Shown: one piece after another, positions 56,375 to 64,000 of the stretch
How positions within the stretch are numbered: the first letter of the stretch is position 1
Layout: each line of letters starts with the position of its first letter
Source of the DNA: Paludifilum halophilum
GTDB taxonomy: Bacteria; Bacillota; Bacilli; Thermoactinomycetales; DSM-45169
Length of the DNA stretch: 64,000 nucleotides
Direction of reading: 5' to 3'
Assembly (NCBI RefSeq): GCF_002245355.1
Contig: NZ_NOWF01000004.1
Span: 1 to 64,000 of the forward strand
The notes under the pieces: generated by a model
Seen by the model: the letters and a program-made list of their open reading frames with translations, nothing else
Told to the model about the DNA's origin: nothing
The model's database searches: none
Position numbers and translations under genes: made by a program

Positions 56375-57556
56375 TTAGTCGGCTTCTGTCAATTCGACGG
56401 TTTTGGTCAACTTCTTTCCATCCCGATAAAGAGTGATCTTGATCGATTCTCCGATCTCTTTTTCCTTCCACAGGTAGGAGCGAAGTTCGGAACTGCTCCG
56501 GATCTTTTGATCATCCAAAGCGACGATGACGTCGCGGGCTTCCAATCCGCCCTTGTCGGCGCCGCTGCCGGGGACAACCTCCAGCACCACGGATCCCTTG
56601 GTGACGTTATCCGGCAAGTTAAGCTCCGATTCCCAGGCCTGACGCGGGACCGCTTCCAGGTCTTCCAGCCCGATTCCCAGATAGGGACGGCGCACTTCTC
56701 CATAACGGATCAAATCGTTGATAATCGGTTTGGCATCATTGGCGGGAATAGCGAAGCCAAGGCCTTCAATTCCCTGTTGAGCGATCTTCAGGCTGTTGAT
56801 CCCGATGACCTGACCGGCGGCGTTTACCAGGGCCCCTCCGCTGTTCCCGGGGTTAATGGCGGCATCCGTCTGGATCACATCCATGGACATGGTGTCGGAA
56901 ATGCGGAAGTTGCGTTGAGGGGAACTGATAACACCGGTCGTGACGGATTGGGAAAATTCAAGGCCCAGGGGGTTTCCAATCGCGATAGCCGGTTCACCGG
57001 CTTTCAGTTTGTCGGAATTGCCGAATTCGGCGACGGTATCCACTTTATCGTCCGGCATTTGCAGAACCGCTAAGTCGGTCGCTTCGTCACCGCCCAGCAC
57101 TTCCGCCTCGACGGGCTTCCCTTCGTTGTTTTTTTTCGGGATGACCACCCCGACTTTACTGGCCCCTTTAATGACGTGATAGTTGGTAACGACCAAGGCT
57201 TTGCCGTCTTCTTTTCTAAAAATGATGCCGGATCCCGTTCCCTGCTGTTCAGGTTCCTGGCTGAAGGGATCGCGGTTCTGAGTATAGTTGATGACTCCGA
57301 CCACAGCGGGTCGTACTTTTTCCACTGCTCGGGTGATATCGTTGTCGACATTGACGCTGACGGTCTTTTCGGCTCCTTTCTCTTCTGCTAGAGAAGGGCC
57401 TTTGCCGAGAAAGAACTGCTCCGGGAGAACTCCTGCTCGCACAAGGACCGGTGATACGGTCAGGACCACCATTCCGCCGATGACGGCGGAAACGAGGGCG
57501 GTAATGAATATCACCACTCCGCGGCGGATACGGTCCGAATGATCATAATACCCCAC
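56375..57556 (-). CDS. htrA: HtrA-like serine protease (YycK type)
   Basis: A 393-residue membrane-anchored S1C protease. One N-terminal membrane segment (about 15-37) precedes a chymotrypsin-like domain with His in 'NYHVI', Asp in 'ATDLAVL' and Ser in 'NPGNSGGAL', then a PDZ domain near the C-terminus. The GTG at 57556, nine bases after AGGAGG, is chosen over a longer frame. It degrades misfolded envelope proteins and sits next to the WalRK cluster as in Bacillus. Confidence 0.93.
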   Translation of the reverse strand: MGYYDHSDRIRRGVVIFITALVSAVIGGMVVLTVSPVLVRAGVLPEQFFLGKGPSLAEEKGAEKTVSVNVDNDITRAVEKVRPAVVGVINYTQNRDPFSQEPEQQGTGSGIIFRKEDGKALVVTNYHVIKGASKVGVVIPKKNNEGKPVEAEVLGGDEATDLAVLQMPDDKVDTVAEFGNSDKLKAGEPAIAIGNPLGLEFSQSVTTGVISSPQRNFRISDTMSMDVIQTDAAINPGNSGGALVNAAGQVIGINSLKIAQQGIEGLGFAIPANDAKPIINDLIRYGEVRRPYLGIGLEDLEAVPRQAWESELNLPDNVTKGSVVLEVVPGSGADKGGLEARDVIVALDDQKIRSSSELRSYLWKEKEIGESIKITLYRDGKKLTKTVELTEAD

Positions 57557-57726
57557 GGCTTCATGCCTCCTCGCTTCACATATCAGTCGGTCAATTCCCT
57601 CTTCATTATGCGAATAGGCTATACATATTATACTATTTCCCGAAGGGGAAGTAGGCAAGTGGCTGACCGTTCAAAAATGTGTGACAAAGTTTTGTCCGCC
57701 CCGTAACGGCAACCTGGTGATGCGGG

Positions 57727-58527
57727 TTATCGTTTGGGGCGGATCCTGCGAAGAGGGGTGGCCCGGGACGGGTAGGTGTCCCGAAGATGGATATCGGTTC
57801 CCACTTTGAGTCCGTGTTCTTCCAGAATTCCTTTGACTGTGAGATGAGCCAACTCCGTCAGGTTGTTATCCTGGCTCAAATGAGCCAAGAAGACATCCTC
57901 TCCGTTCCCTTCGATGATTTCCAACAACCCTTCAGCGGCGTCCTCGTTGGACAGGTGGCCGACATCGCTCAAAATGCGCCGTTTTACATTCCAGGGATAG
58001 GTCCCCATCCGCAACATGTCCACATCGTGATTGGATTCAAAGATCAAAGCGTCAGCCGCCTTCACTTTTTCGATGATCCGCCGATTGATGTACCCGACAT
58101 CTGTCACCAGTCCGAGGGTGCATTGTTTGTTGTGAAAACAGAAACTCATCGGTTCCGCCGCGTCGTGGGAAATGGGGAAAGATTCCACCGTCAGATCCCC
58201 CAGTTCCAGGACAGAGCCGGTGGCGAACACATGTCGCTGGGAATCGTCGATATGGCCGACACTGGAAGGCAGATGAGACCATGTGGCCTCATTCGTATAG
58301 ATCGGCAACTCGTATCGGCGGGCGAAAACTCCCAGTCCTTTCACATGGTCGCTATGTTCGTGGGTAACGAGAATCGCATCCAATTGAGCGGGGTCGGCTC
58401 CGACGGAGCGGAGCAGCTTTTCCAGCTGTTTCCCACTCAACCCCGCGTCGATTAAAATCCGGATGTGTTCTGTCTCCACATAGATGGCGTTTCCTGTACT
58501 CCCGCTGGCAAGTATGCTATACCTCAT
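57727..58527 (-). CDS. yycJ: Metallo-beta-lactamase-fold protein YycJ/WalJ
   Basis: A 266-residue metal-dependent hydrolase with 'THEHSDHVKGL' (HxHxDH) and downstream metal ligands ('SHDAAEP'). WalJ homologues are linked to coordination of replication and division and have 5'-exonuclease relatives. The ATG at 58527 starts MRYSILASGSTGN; the longer frame runs through a family A repeat and is not used. Confidence 0.93.
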   Translation of the reverse strand: MRYSILASGSTGNAIYVETEHIRILIDAGLSGKQLEKLLRSVGADPAQLDAILVTHEHSDHVKGLGVFARRYELPIYTNEATWSHLPSSVGHIDDSQRHVFATGSVLELGDLTVESFPISHDAAEPMSFCFHNKQCTLGLVTDVGYINRRIIEKVKAADALIFESNHDVDMLRMGTYPWNVKRRILSDVGHLSNEDAAEGLLEIIEGNGEDVFLAHLSQDNNLTELAHLTVKGILEEHGLKVGTDIHLRDTYPSRATPLRRIRPKR

Positions 58528-58547
58528 CCCGTTTTCTTCCTCTTTCT

Positions 58548-58686
58548 CTAAAAGCTTTGTGATTGAGCACGTCCTTGGTGGGTCGGGGTGGGGGTCCACA
58601 CTCCGTTTCGTTGTTCTGACGAGCCAAAGGCACTCCGTGTGGAACCCCACCCTCCCGAACAGGGGACTTTTTCACTATGCTTCTAA
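58548..58686. repeat. Family A palindromic element
   Basis: A 139-base element from CTAAAAGC to GCTTCTAA with the central palindrome. It lies between yycI and yycJ. Its right end supplies the yycI stop (TAG on the minus strand, 58683-58685), and it could terminate or attenuate transcription within the wal operon. Confidence 0.85.
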
Positions 58687-59435
58687 GGCTTTTTGGTGTT
58701 CATCGCCGTGTCGCTTCCACCGGTCAGAGCATTGACATAGTAGGTTTTGTCCACGGTTTTAATCCGCCAGACCGGGTGAAGGATGCGCACCTCCGCATCG
58801 TATGACGGACCGTGGTAGCCCAATTCCATACTGGTAATGGTAGATCCTTTTTGTATCCGGCGGTTTTCGATCAGACTGAGCAGAGCGGTGTGGGAGGTCA
58901 CCCCCTGCTGAGGTGAACTGTTTTCGTCATTGATTTTAAAGCGGACCAGGTGCAGGGATTCCACCCGGTCCCCCTTCATCCGCACTTGAAGGCGGGCATC
59001 GAATAAGGGGCGGTCCCCCCAATACTGATAATAAACTTTGCGATCGGACGAGGATTCTCCGGGGTCGTACTGGAAATCATCGAAGTGATCCACATATCGG
59101 CGGAGCAACCTGTTTAGCCGGTGGAGCGATGTCCCTGCTTCCGGAGCGGGTTGGAGGTTGCGTTCGTAGCTTCCGTCGGTGTTGGATTCCCAGTCGTTGT
59201 CCGGAGGAGCCGGTTTGGCTTCCAGATAAGTGACCCGGGGAGGTTCCGAGGGGAGGTCCGTGGTTACGGTGATTTCTTTGTCTTGAAGCAGCTGGGCGAG
59301 TTCCCGCCGAGTGTCTTTGGCGCTGTTGATGTTGTCCGACTGTTCGTTTCTTGCTTGCAGCAGTTGCGCCGCTAGAAACAGATTTAAGGCGAGGAAAGCG
59401 AGGATCAGGATGGTTTTTGCTTTACTCCAGTCCAT
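58683..59435 (-). CDS. yycI: WalK regulator YycI
   Basis: A 250-residue protein with one N-terminal membrane helix (MDWSKAKTILILAFLALNLF) and an extracytoplasmic YycI domain. With YycH it modulates WalK. It overlaps yycH by 14 bases. The stop codon lies at the edge of a family A repeat. Confidence 0.93.
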   Translation of the reverse strand: MDWSKAKTILILAFLALNLFLAAQLLQARNEQSDNINSAKDTRRELAQLLQDKEITVTTDLPSEPPRVTYLEAKPAPPDNDWESNTDGSYERNLQPAPEAGTSLHRLNRLLRRYVDHFDDFQYDPGESSSDRKVYYQYWGDRPLFDARLQVRMKGDRVESLHLVRFKINDENSSPQQGVTSHTALLSLIENRRIQKGSTITSMELGYHGPSYDAEVRILHPVWRIKTVDKTYYVNALTGGSDTAMNTKKP

Positions 59436-60792
59436 CGGTCTCTCCCCCCGCTTCCGCTGTCGGGATCATCTTACGCTCATCATCATTGAGAACGATCACC
59501 CAGCACGGAATCAATTGGACTCGGTCGGATTTGGACACCGCTTGGTAACCGGGGTGGATCCATCGTATATCCAACAGATCGATTCCTTTTTCCTGCAAGG
59601 CATCCAGCAGTTCCTCCTGGTTGGGAAGTTCATCGATGTTCTGTTTTGGATCGGTGGACAGATAGCGGAGCGAGCGCTCATAAGCCGTGATCCCCTTGCC
59701 CGTGGTGCTTAAACGGATGGTACCGGGATTGCTGCTGTCTTTGTCGGACCAGTACACGGGGGAATGGTCCACGAACAGACGGAAAATATAATCGGGCAAT
59801 CCGCTGTTTTTATCCAGTTCCACGGTGTCCAGCAGATAATTGCCGGTCCAGCCGCTGTGTCGGTTCATAAACTGGTTGATGGCGTTCAGATCTTCCGTCA
59901 GGGTGGACTTGCGGTTGGTGTTGGTCGCCGGGTCGTTATAGACCATGTTTCCTGTCCGGGTATTGTGTTGCAGGTTACTGCGCCCGTCTGTATAGATGTA
60001 GGTGTTGTCCAAAACCAGACTTTGACGGGCCAAGTCCGGATCGCGAAACAGAATCTGTTTCATGTGTTCCGGCTTAATCGGTCCCTTGAGACGGAAGGTG
60101 TAGCGGTTCATCGCCGGTCGGTTTTCCGGAAGATAAAAAGGACAAGGGATGCCTTGATTCTCTTTGTCCCACTCGGAGCCCCCATCGGAAAAAACGGGTT
60201 CCAACGGGCCGCCGGTTTCATTCCCCATGGTTCTGATCCAGTCGTCGAAGGACTGGACCTTTATCGTAGTCTGCATGACTTCCTGTTCCCGGTCGGAGAT
60301 GAACCAGGCGAACAATTCCTTCGACTGGTCTTCTTCAAAGATCCAGATGCGGCTGACGGATTCCAATTCCGGCAGTTGGGTGTTGAAAAGGGTTTGAACC
60401 GTTCCCGGGGGAAAGTCATGGTTGAAGCGAAGCTCAAGCCCTGTCCGCTTCTCGATCATTTCCTTCCAAAGAGAAGGGGAAGGATCGATGAGCTCGGCAC
60501 TTTCGGTCTCCGCACGATCCAACTTTTCCAAAAGAGACTCGTATTTTTGGCGGTCCCCCTTTGGAAGGACTTTTCGGTGTTCTCCTTTTTGGTGAAGGAT
60601 GAACTCCTGAGGAGCGGCCAGTTCATAAGCCTTTTCCTTTTGGAATTTTTCACTTCCAATCGGAGGCGGTTTCAGATAGTAGTTTTGACGGCTTTCCTCA
60701 TAGGAAGGGGAGCTGTACCACAATAAACCTGTCTGAACGAAGCTGGCCGCCACCAATAACACCAGCAGGGCGGATTTGGCGTACTTGATCAT
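59422..60792 (-). CDS. yycH: WalK regulator YycH
   Basis: A 456-residue protein with one N-terminal membrane helix and a large extracellular YycH domain. It interacts with the WalK sensor together with YycI. It overlaps walK by four bases (ATGA). Confidence 0.93.
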   Translation of the reverse strand: MIKYAKSALLVLLVAASFVQTGLLWYSSPSYEESRQNYYLKPPPIGSEKFQKEKAYELAAPQEFILHQKGEHRKVLPKGDRQKYESLLEKLDRAETESAELIDPSPSLWKEMIEKRTGLELRFNHDFPPGTVQTLFNTQLPELESVSRIWIFEEDQSKELFAWFISDREQEVMQTTIKVQSFDDWIRTMGNETGGPLEPVFSDGGSEWDKENQGIPCPFYLPENRPAMNRYTFRLKGPIKPEHMKQILFRDPDLARQSLVLDNTYIYTDGRSNLQHNTRTGNMVYNDPATNTNRKSTLTEDLNAINQFMNRHSGWTGNYLLDTVELDKNSGLPDYIFRLFVDHSPVYWSDKDSSNPGTIRLSTTGKGITAYERSLRYLSTDPKQNIDELPNQEELLDALQEKGIDLLDIRWIHPGYQAVSKSDRVQLIPCWVIVLNDDERKMIPTAEAGGETDGLE

Positions 60793-62609
60793 CGAACCAC
60801 CTCCGGTTCACAAGGGGGAAGGGTAAAGGAGACGGTGGTTCCTTCACCGTATTGGCTTTCGATTCCGATTTCCCCTCCATGGCCTCGGATCATTTCCCGG
60901 GCGATGGACAGCCCCAGACCTGTTCCCCCCATACTGCGGGATCGGGCCTTATCGACACGATAAAAGCGGTCAAAAATTCGTTCCAGATCTTTTTTCGGAA
61001 TCCCGATCCCGGTGTCGGCGACGGAGACGGTGATAAACCCGTCGCTCCGTTTGCGGGCGGACAGTGTGATACTGCCCCCCGCTTGGGTGTATTTGACGGC
61101 GTTGGAGAGAAGGTTATCCAACACTTGGTCCACCTGATCCCGGTCGGCATAGACCCGGGGCAGGCGGTCGGAGATGGACAGGGTGAAATCGATCTCCTTT
61201 TGTTCACATTGAACGGAGAAGCGATCCGCCGCGTCCTCCAACACTTCAGACAGAAGCAGGGGTTGTTTGTGGAAGCGGACCTTTTCCGCGTCCAGGCGGG
61301 AGAGTTGGAGCAGATCGTGGATCAGCCGCGTCATCCGTTCCGCTTCCTGACGAGTGACCCGCAGGAAACGGGAGGCCAGTTCTTTCTCTTCCATCGCTCC
61401 TCCCTCATCCAGGGCCTCCAAATAACTTTTGATGGTGGTCAGGGGCGTCCGAAGCTCATGGGAGACGTTAGCGACGAACTCCTTGCGTTGTCGGTCCAGC
61501 TTCTCCTCTTCGGTCACATCCTGAAGAACGACGATAAGCCCTACCGTTTCCCGTCCGGGTCGGCGGATCGGGGTGAAAGTGAGTTTAACTACGGTCAGAT
61601 GTTCATCCTCTGAGTCATTCAGTTCCAGATATGTCTCCCGCTCTTCCGCCAAGGGCGGGGTTAGGGGTTGAGCCAGAGGGAGGACTTGGTTGATCGATTC
61701 TCCATGTTGAAAGGATCGGTTGAGAATCTCTTCGGCACGGCGATTCATCACAATTACCCGCCCCCGGCGGTCGGTGGCGATGACACCGTCGCTCATGTTG
61801 GCCAGGACGGATTCCAGTTTTCCTTTTTCCTCTTCCTTTTGTGAAAGGGCTTCCCGGAGGTGATGGGCCAGGTGGTTGAAGGAGGAGGCCAGTTGGCCGA
61901 TTTCGTCCTGGCTTTTTACATCCACTTTCCGGTCGAAATTCCCCTCCGCCATCACCGTCGCCTGTCGGGTGATTTCCTTGACGGGATTGGTAATCGTTCG
62001 GGCCAATACGACTCCCAGGATACCGGTACCCACCAGGGACACCAGGGTAATTTTGATCAAATAATTATTGATCGTACGGATAGTCTTATACATTTCTTCC
62101 ATCGGGGCTTCGATATAAATCGCCCCGATGACCAGTCCGTCCTCCATGACCGGGTAACTCACCAGCATTTGGCGCTGGCCGTTGGGGCTGGGACGGATTT
62201 GCACGTCGGATTGAACATCTCCTTGCAGAACCCGGGAAACTTTGACGTTTTTCTGACCGACCAGGGATTTATTATCGGAACTGGTGCTGAGAACGATTCC
62301 GTCCTGGTCCACGACTTGTACGACATCGGTCTTGTTGTCCAGTGTGAACAGCGCCTGAATCAGTTCGTCGATTTTTTTGCGCTGGTTTTGGCTGTTTTCC
62401 CGACTCCCCATCGCATCCGCCACTTTGTCTTGAAGCAGTTCGGCCTGGGTCTGAAGCCGGTTGCGGAAGTTGCCCTCATAGTACTGTTCCACGTTGCGGA
62501 AGAAGTAGACCCCGATCAACTGAACGGCGATCAAAAGCAGTAAAATATAGATGATCACTACTTTCCACTGAACGCTGTTGAAAATTCGCAGCCATTTCAT
62601 GGGGGTCAC
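60789..62609 (-). CDS. walK: Sensor histidine kinase WalK
   Basis: A 606-residue essential cell-wall sensor kinase. Two membrane helices (about 13-35 and 185-205) flank an extracellular sensor domain, followed by HAMP ('[15 protein letters not shown]'), PAS ('[16 protein letters not shown]'), HisKA with the phospho-acceptor in 'SHELRTPL', and HATPase_c ('LLSNAVKYT', 'DTGIGIP', 'GTGLGLSI'). It overlaps walR and yycH by four bases each. Confidence 0.97.
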   Translation of the reverse strand: MTPMKWLRIFNSVQWKVVIIYILLLLIAVQLIGVYFFRNVEQYYEGNFRNRLQTQAELLQDKVADAMGSRENSQNQRKKIDELIQALFTLDNKTDVVQVVDQDGIVLSTSSDNKSLVGQKNVKVSRVLQGDVQSDVQIRPSPNGQRQMLVSYPVMEDGLVIGAIYIEAPMEEMYKTIRTINNYLIKITLVSLVGTGILGVVLARTITNPVKEITRQATVMAEGNFDRKVDVKSQDEIGQLASSFNHLAHHLREALSQKEEEKGKLESVLANMSDGVIATDRRGRVIVMNRRAEEILNRSFQHGESINQVLPLAQPLTPPLAEERETYLELNDSEDEHLTVVKLTFTPIRRPGRETVGLIVVLQDVTEEEKLDRQRKEFVANVSHELRTPLTTIKSYLEALDEGGAMEEKELASRFLRVTRQEAERMTRLIHDLLQLSRLDAEKVRFHKQPLLLSEVLEDAADRFSVQCEQKEIDFTLSISDRLPRVYADRDQVDQVLDNLLSNAVKYTQAGGSITLSARKRSDGFITVSVADTGIGIPKKDLERIFDRFYRVDKARSRSMGGTGLGLSIAREMIRGHGGEIGIESQYGEGTTVSFTLPPCEPEVVR

Positions 62610-63310
62610 CGTTCAGCGTCAGGATCCCGCATGGTATAGCCGATGCCCCGCCGTGTGATGATGTACTGGGGTTGGCTGGGATCGTCTTCGATTTTTTCCC
62701 GCAGGCGCCGGATCGTGACATCCACTGTGCGCACGTCGCCGAAATAATCGTATCCCCACACCGATTGCAGGAGATGCTCCCGAGTCAGCACCTGATTGAT
62801 ATGCTTGGCCATGTACAGAAGCAGTTCGAATTCCCGGTGGGTCAGGTCGACGGGATTTTTGTGTTTGCTGACGATGTAACTGTTTTGGTCGATGGTGAGG
62901 GCGCCGACGGCGAGGGTGTCGTCGGTGGAGGGCGGTTGGCTCCGGTCTCTGGACCGCCGCAGATTCGCCTTGATTCGAGCCAGTAACTCCCGGTTGCTGA
63001 AAGGTTTGGTTACATAGTCGTCAGCTCCGATTTCCAGCCCCAACACTTTATCCACTTCCGAATCTTTGGCCGTTACCATGATGATCGGCATCTGATGGAC
63101 TTGGCGCACCTTGCGGCAGACCTCGATCCCGTCCGTTCCGGGCAGCATCAAGTCCAACAGAATCAGATCGGGAGGCTCTTCAGATACGCGGGTGAGAGCC
63201 TCGTCCCCATCATAGACGCACTCCACTTGGTAGCCTTCTTTACTTAGATTAAACTGCAAAATATCCGCAATGGGACGCTCGTCTTCCACGACGAGGATTT
63301 TGATACTCAT
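62606..63310 (-). CDS. walR: Response regulator WalR
   Basis: A 234-residue OmpR-family regulator controlling peptidoglycan hydrolases. Phospho-acceptor Asp lies in '[13 protein letters not shown]' (about 53) and the winged helix in '[18 protein letters not shown]'. The ATG at 63310 ([11 protein letters not shown]) is used; the upstream in-frame ATG lies in the preceding gene. It is followed directly by walK. Confidence 0.97.
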   Translation of the reverse strand: MSIKILVVEDERPIADILQFNLSKEGYQVECVYDGDEALTRVSEEPPDLILLDLMLPGTDGIEVCRKVRQVHQMPIIMVTAKDSEVDKVLGLEIGADDYVTKPFSNRELLARIKANLRRSRDRSQPPSTDDTLAVGALTIDQNSYIVSKHKNPVDLTHREFELLLYMAKHINQVLTREHLLQSVWGYDYFGDVRTVDVTIRRLREKIEDDPSQPQYIITRRGIGYTMRDPDAER

Positions 63311-63339
63311 GGCGGGGTGCCTCCCATAGGAGAGTTTTT

Positions 63340-64000
63340 CTAACGGACGAATCGCTTCCAATGTCGGTAGGATTCCTCGGTCGACTCGCCAAAAACTTGT
63401 TCCCAGGCGGCATCGAAGGAATCCCCCCGGGAAAGTCTCCGGTGCAGGTCGCGAAGGCGGCCTTCTCCTTTTCGCTCCACTGTGGTGCGCAGAAGTAAAA
63501 AGGCTTGGCGGTAAGCCAGAGATTGATTGGGCAATTGTTCAAACCGATGGACCAAATCCTCGTAACGGTAAGGGGATTGCCCATTCAGTCGGTTGGCGGG
63601 GGTGGCTCCTTCGTATCCCAATTCCCGGTATTCCACCCACTGAGCGTAAGCTTCCGTATACCATATCGGGTAATTCCCGCCGGTAGCCTTATCCAAGTAC
63701 AGGTGGGCGATTTCGTGATAGAGAGGGCCTTTTTCGCGGAAGAGCCGGGCCCATTTTTCCGGGGCCTTTTTGGCCGAGGGGAATCCTTCATGCCAAACCT
63801 CGGGGTTTAAAAGATAAATCGCCCCGGAAAAATAAACACCGGTTGCACTTTGCTTTTTTTTCCAGGAAAAATGCGATTGAAGAGAGTCGCGGTCAGGAAA
63901 CAGAAAAACGGGCACCGGATGATTCAGTTGGAAGTGAACCCGTTTTTCAAAGGTTTTAAGCATCTGTTCCGCTTCCCGGGAGATCAGCCGGGCCTGGGTC
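63340..64000 (-). CDS. Gluzincin-type metallopeptidase (MA-like), partial
   Basis: The frame is open to the window edge, so the N-terminus is missing. The visible ~220 residues contain the zinc motif H-E-I-A-H ([11 protein letters not shown]), an '[11 protein letters not shown]' segment that could hold the third ligand, and a helical C-terminus, resembling peptidase_MA-like domains. It ends 29 bases before walR on the same strand, so it may be co-transcribed with the wal genes. Probably extracytoplasmic, but no signal peptide can be seen. Confidence 0.75.
   Translation of the reverse strand, partial: TQARLISREAEQMLKTFEKRVHFQLNHPVPVFLFPDRDSLQSHFSWKKKQSATGVYFSGAIYLLNPEVWHEGFPSAKKAPEKWARLFREKGPLYHEIAHLYLDKATGGNYPIWYTEAYAQWVEYRELGYEGATPANRLNGQSPYRYEDLVHRFEQLPNQSLAYRQAFLLLRTTVERKGEGRLRDLHRRLSRGDSFDAAWEQVFGESTEESYRHWKRFVR

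Noticed and set aside
57600-57660. Longer HtrA N-terminus starting at 57658
   Set aside because: The upstream codons cover a TATAAT-like promoter region; the GTG at 57556 has an AGGAGG site.

Overview
The window spans the replication origin of a sporulating, moderately GC-rich Firmicute, most likely a Thermoactinomycetaceae-type member of the Bacillales. This rests on the Bacillus-style gene order around dnaA/rpmH, sporulation and Gram-positive markers (YyaC, SpoIIIJ/YidC-Jag, RemB, Noc, WalRK-YycHIJ), AUG/GUG/UUG starts with strong Shine-Dalgarno sites, and T-box and L-box leaders. The family-level assignment is inference.

Layout. 1-4440 is the right end of a prophage or ICE-like element integrated at the 3' end of a tRNA-Ser(UGA) gene; it has a divergent repressor switch with four CG-rich operators, an ImmA-like peptidase and a tyrosine integrase. 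4600-10300 (minus) holds serS with its T-box, pdxT (without pdxS), dacA and guaB. 10500-12500 is a lysine-riboswitch-controlled lysine permease. yaaC follows. 14100-23000 (minus) is gyrA, gyrB, remB, recF, yaaA, dnaN, dnaA, with a bipartite oriC on both sides of dnaA. 23500-30400 (plus) is rpmH, rnpA, yidD, yidC, jag, mnmE, mnmG, rsmG.

30500-37300 is the accessory part of the origin region. It encodes a ParM/Alp-type actin homologue and, downstream on the same strand, a 551-residue protein. The first ~67 residues of that protein align without gaps to the N-terminus of the MnmG encoded next door, but its dinucleotide-binding and active-site motifs are eroded, and it continues as a long charged, low-complexity tail. 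A ~2 kb gene-free stretch with a consensus parS and a MITE separates this pair from noc.

37294-41235 carries parA and parB. parA is split by a 2324-nt group II intron placed exactly between the Gly and Lys codons of its Walker A motif. The intron-encoded protein has lost two of the three catalytic reverse-transcriptase aspartates (both Asp to His) but keeps the rest of its length, so splicing of an important segregation gene seems to depend on a maturase that can no longer reverse transcribe.

41400-64000 continues with a cysteine-desulfurase-like enzyme, DUF4446, yyaC, a YkvI-like transporter, a frameshifted plsC, ychF, rpsF-ssb-rpsR, yybS, gdpP, rplI, dnaB, purA (PurBoxes), rlmH, htrA, yycJ, yycI, yycH, walK, walR and a partial metallopeptidase.

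Three families of short palindromic elements are scattered through the window. Two have TAG...CTA ends and repeatedly sit on stop codons (serS, yaaC, gyrA, ychF, yycI). The third has GGGCGTGTCTG-type inverted ends. No matching transposase is present in the window.
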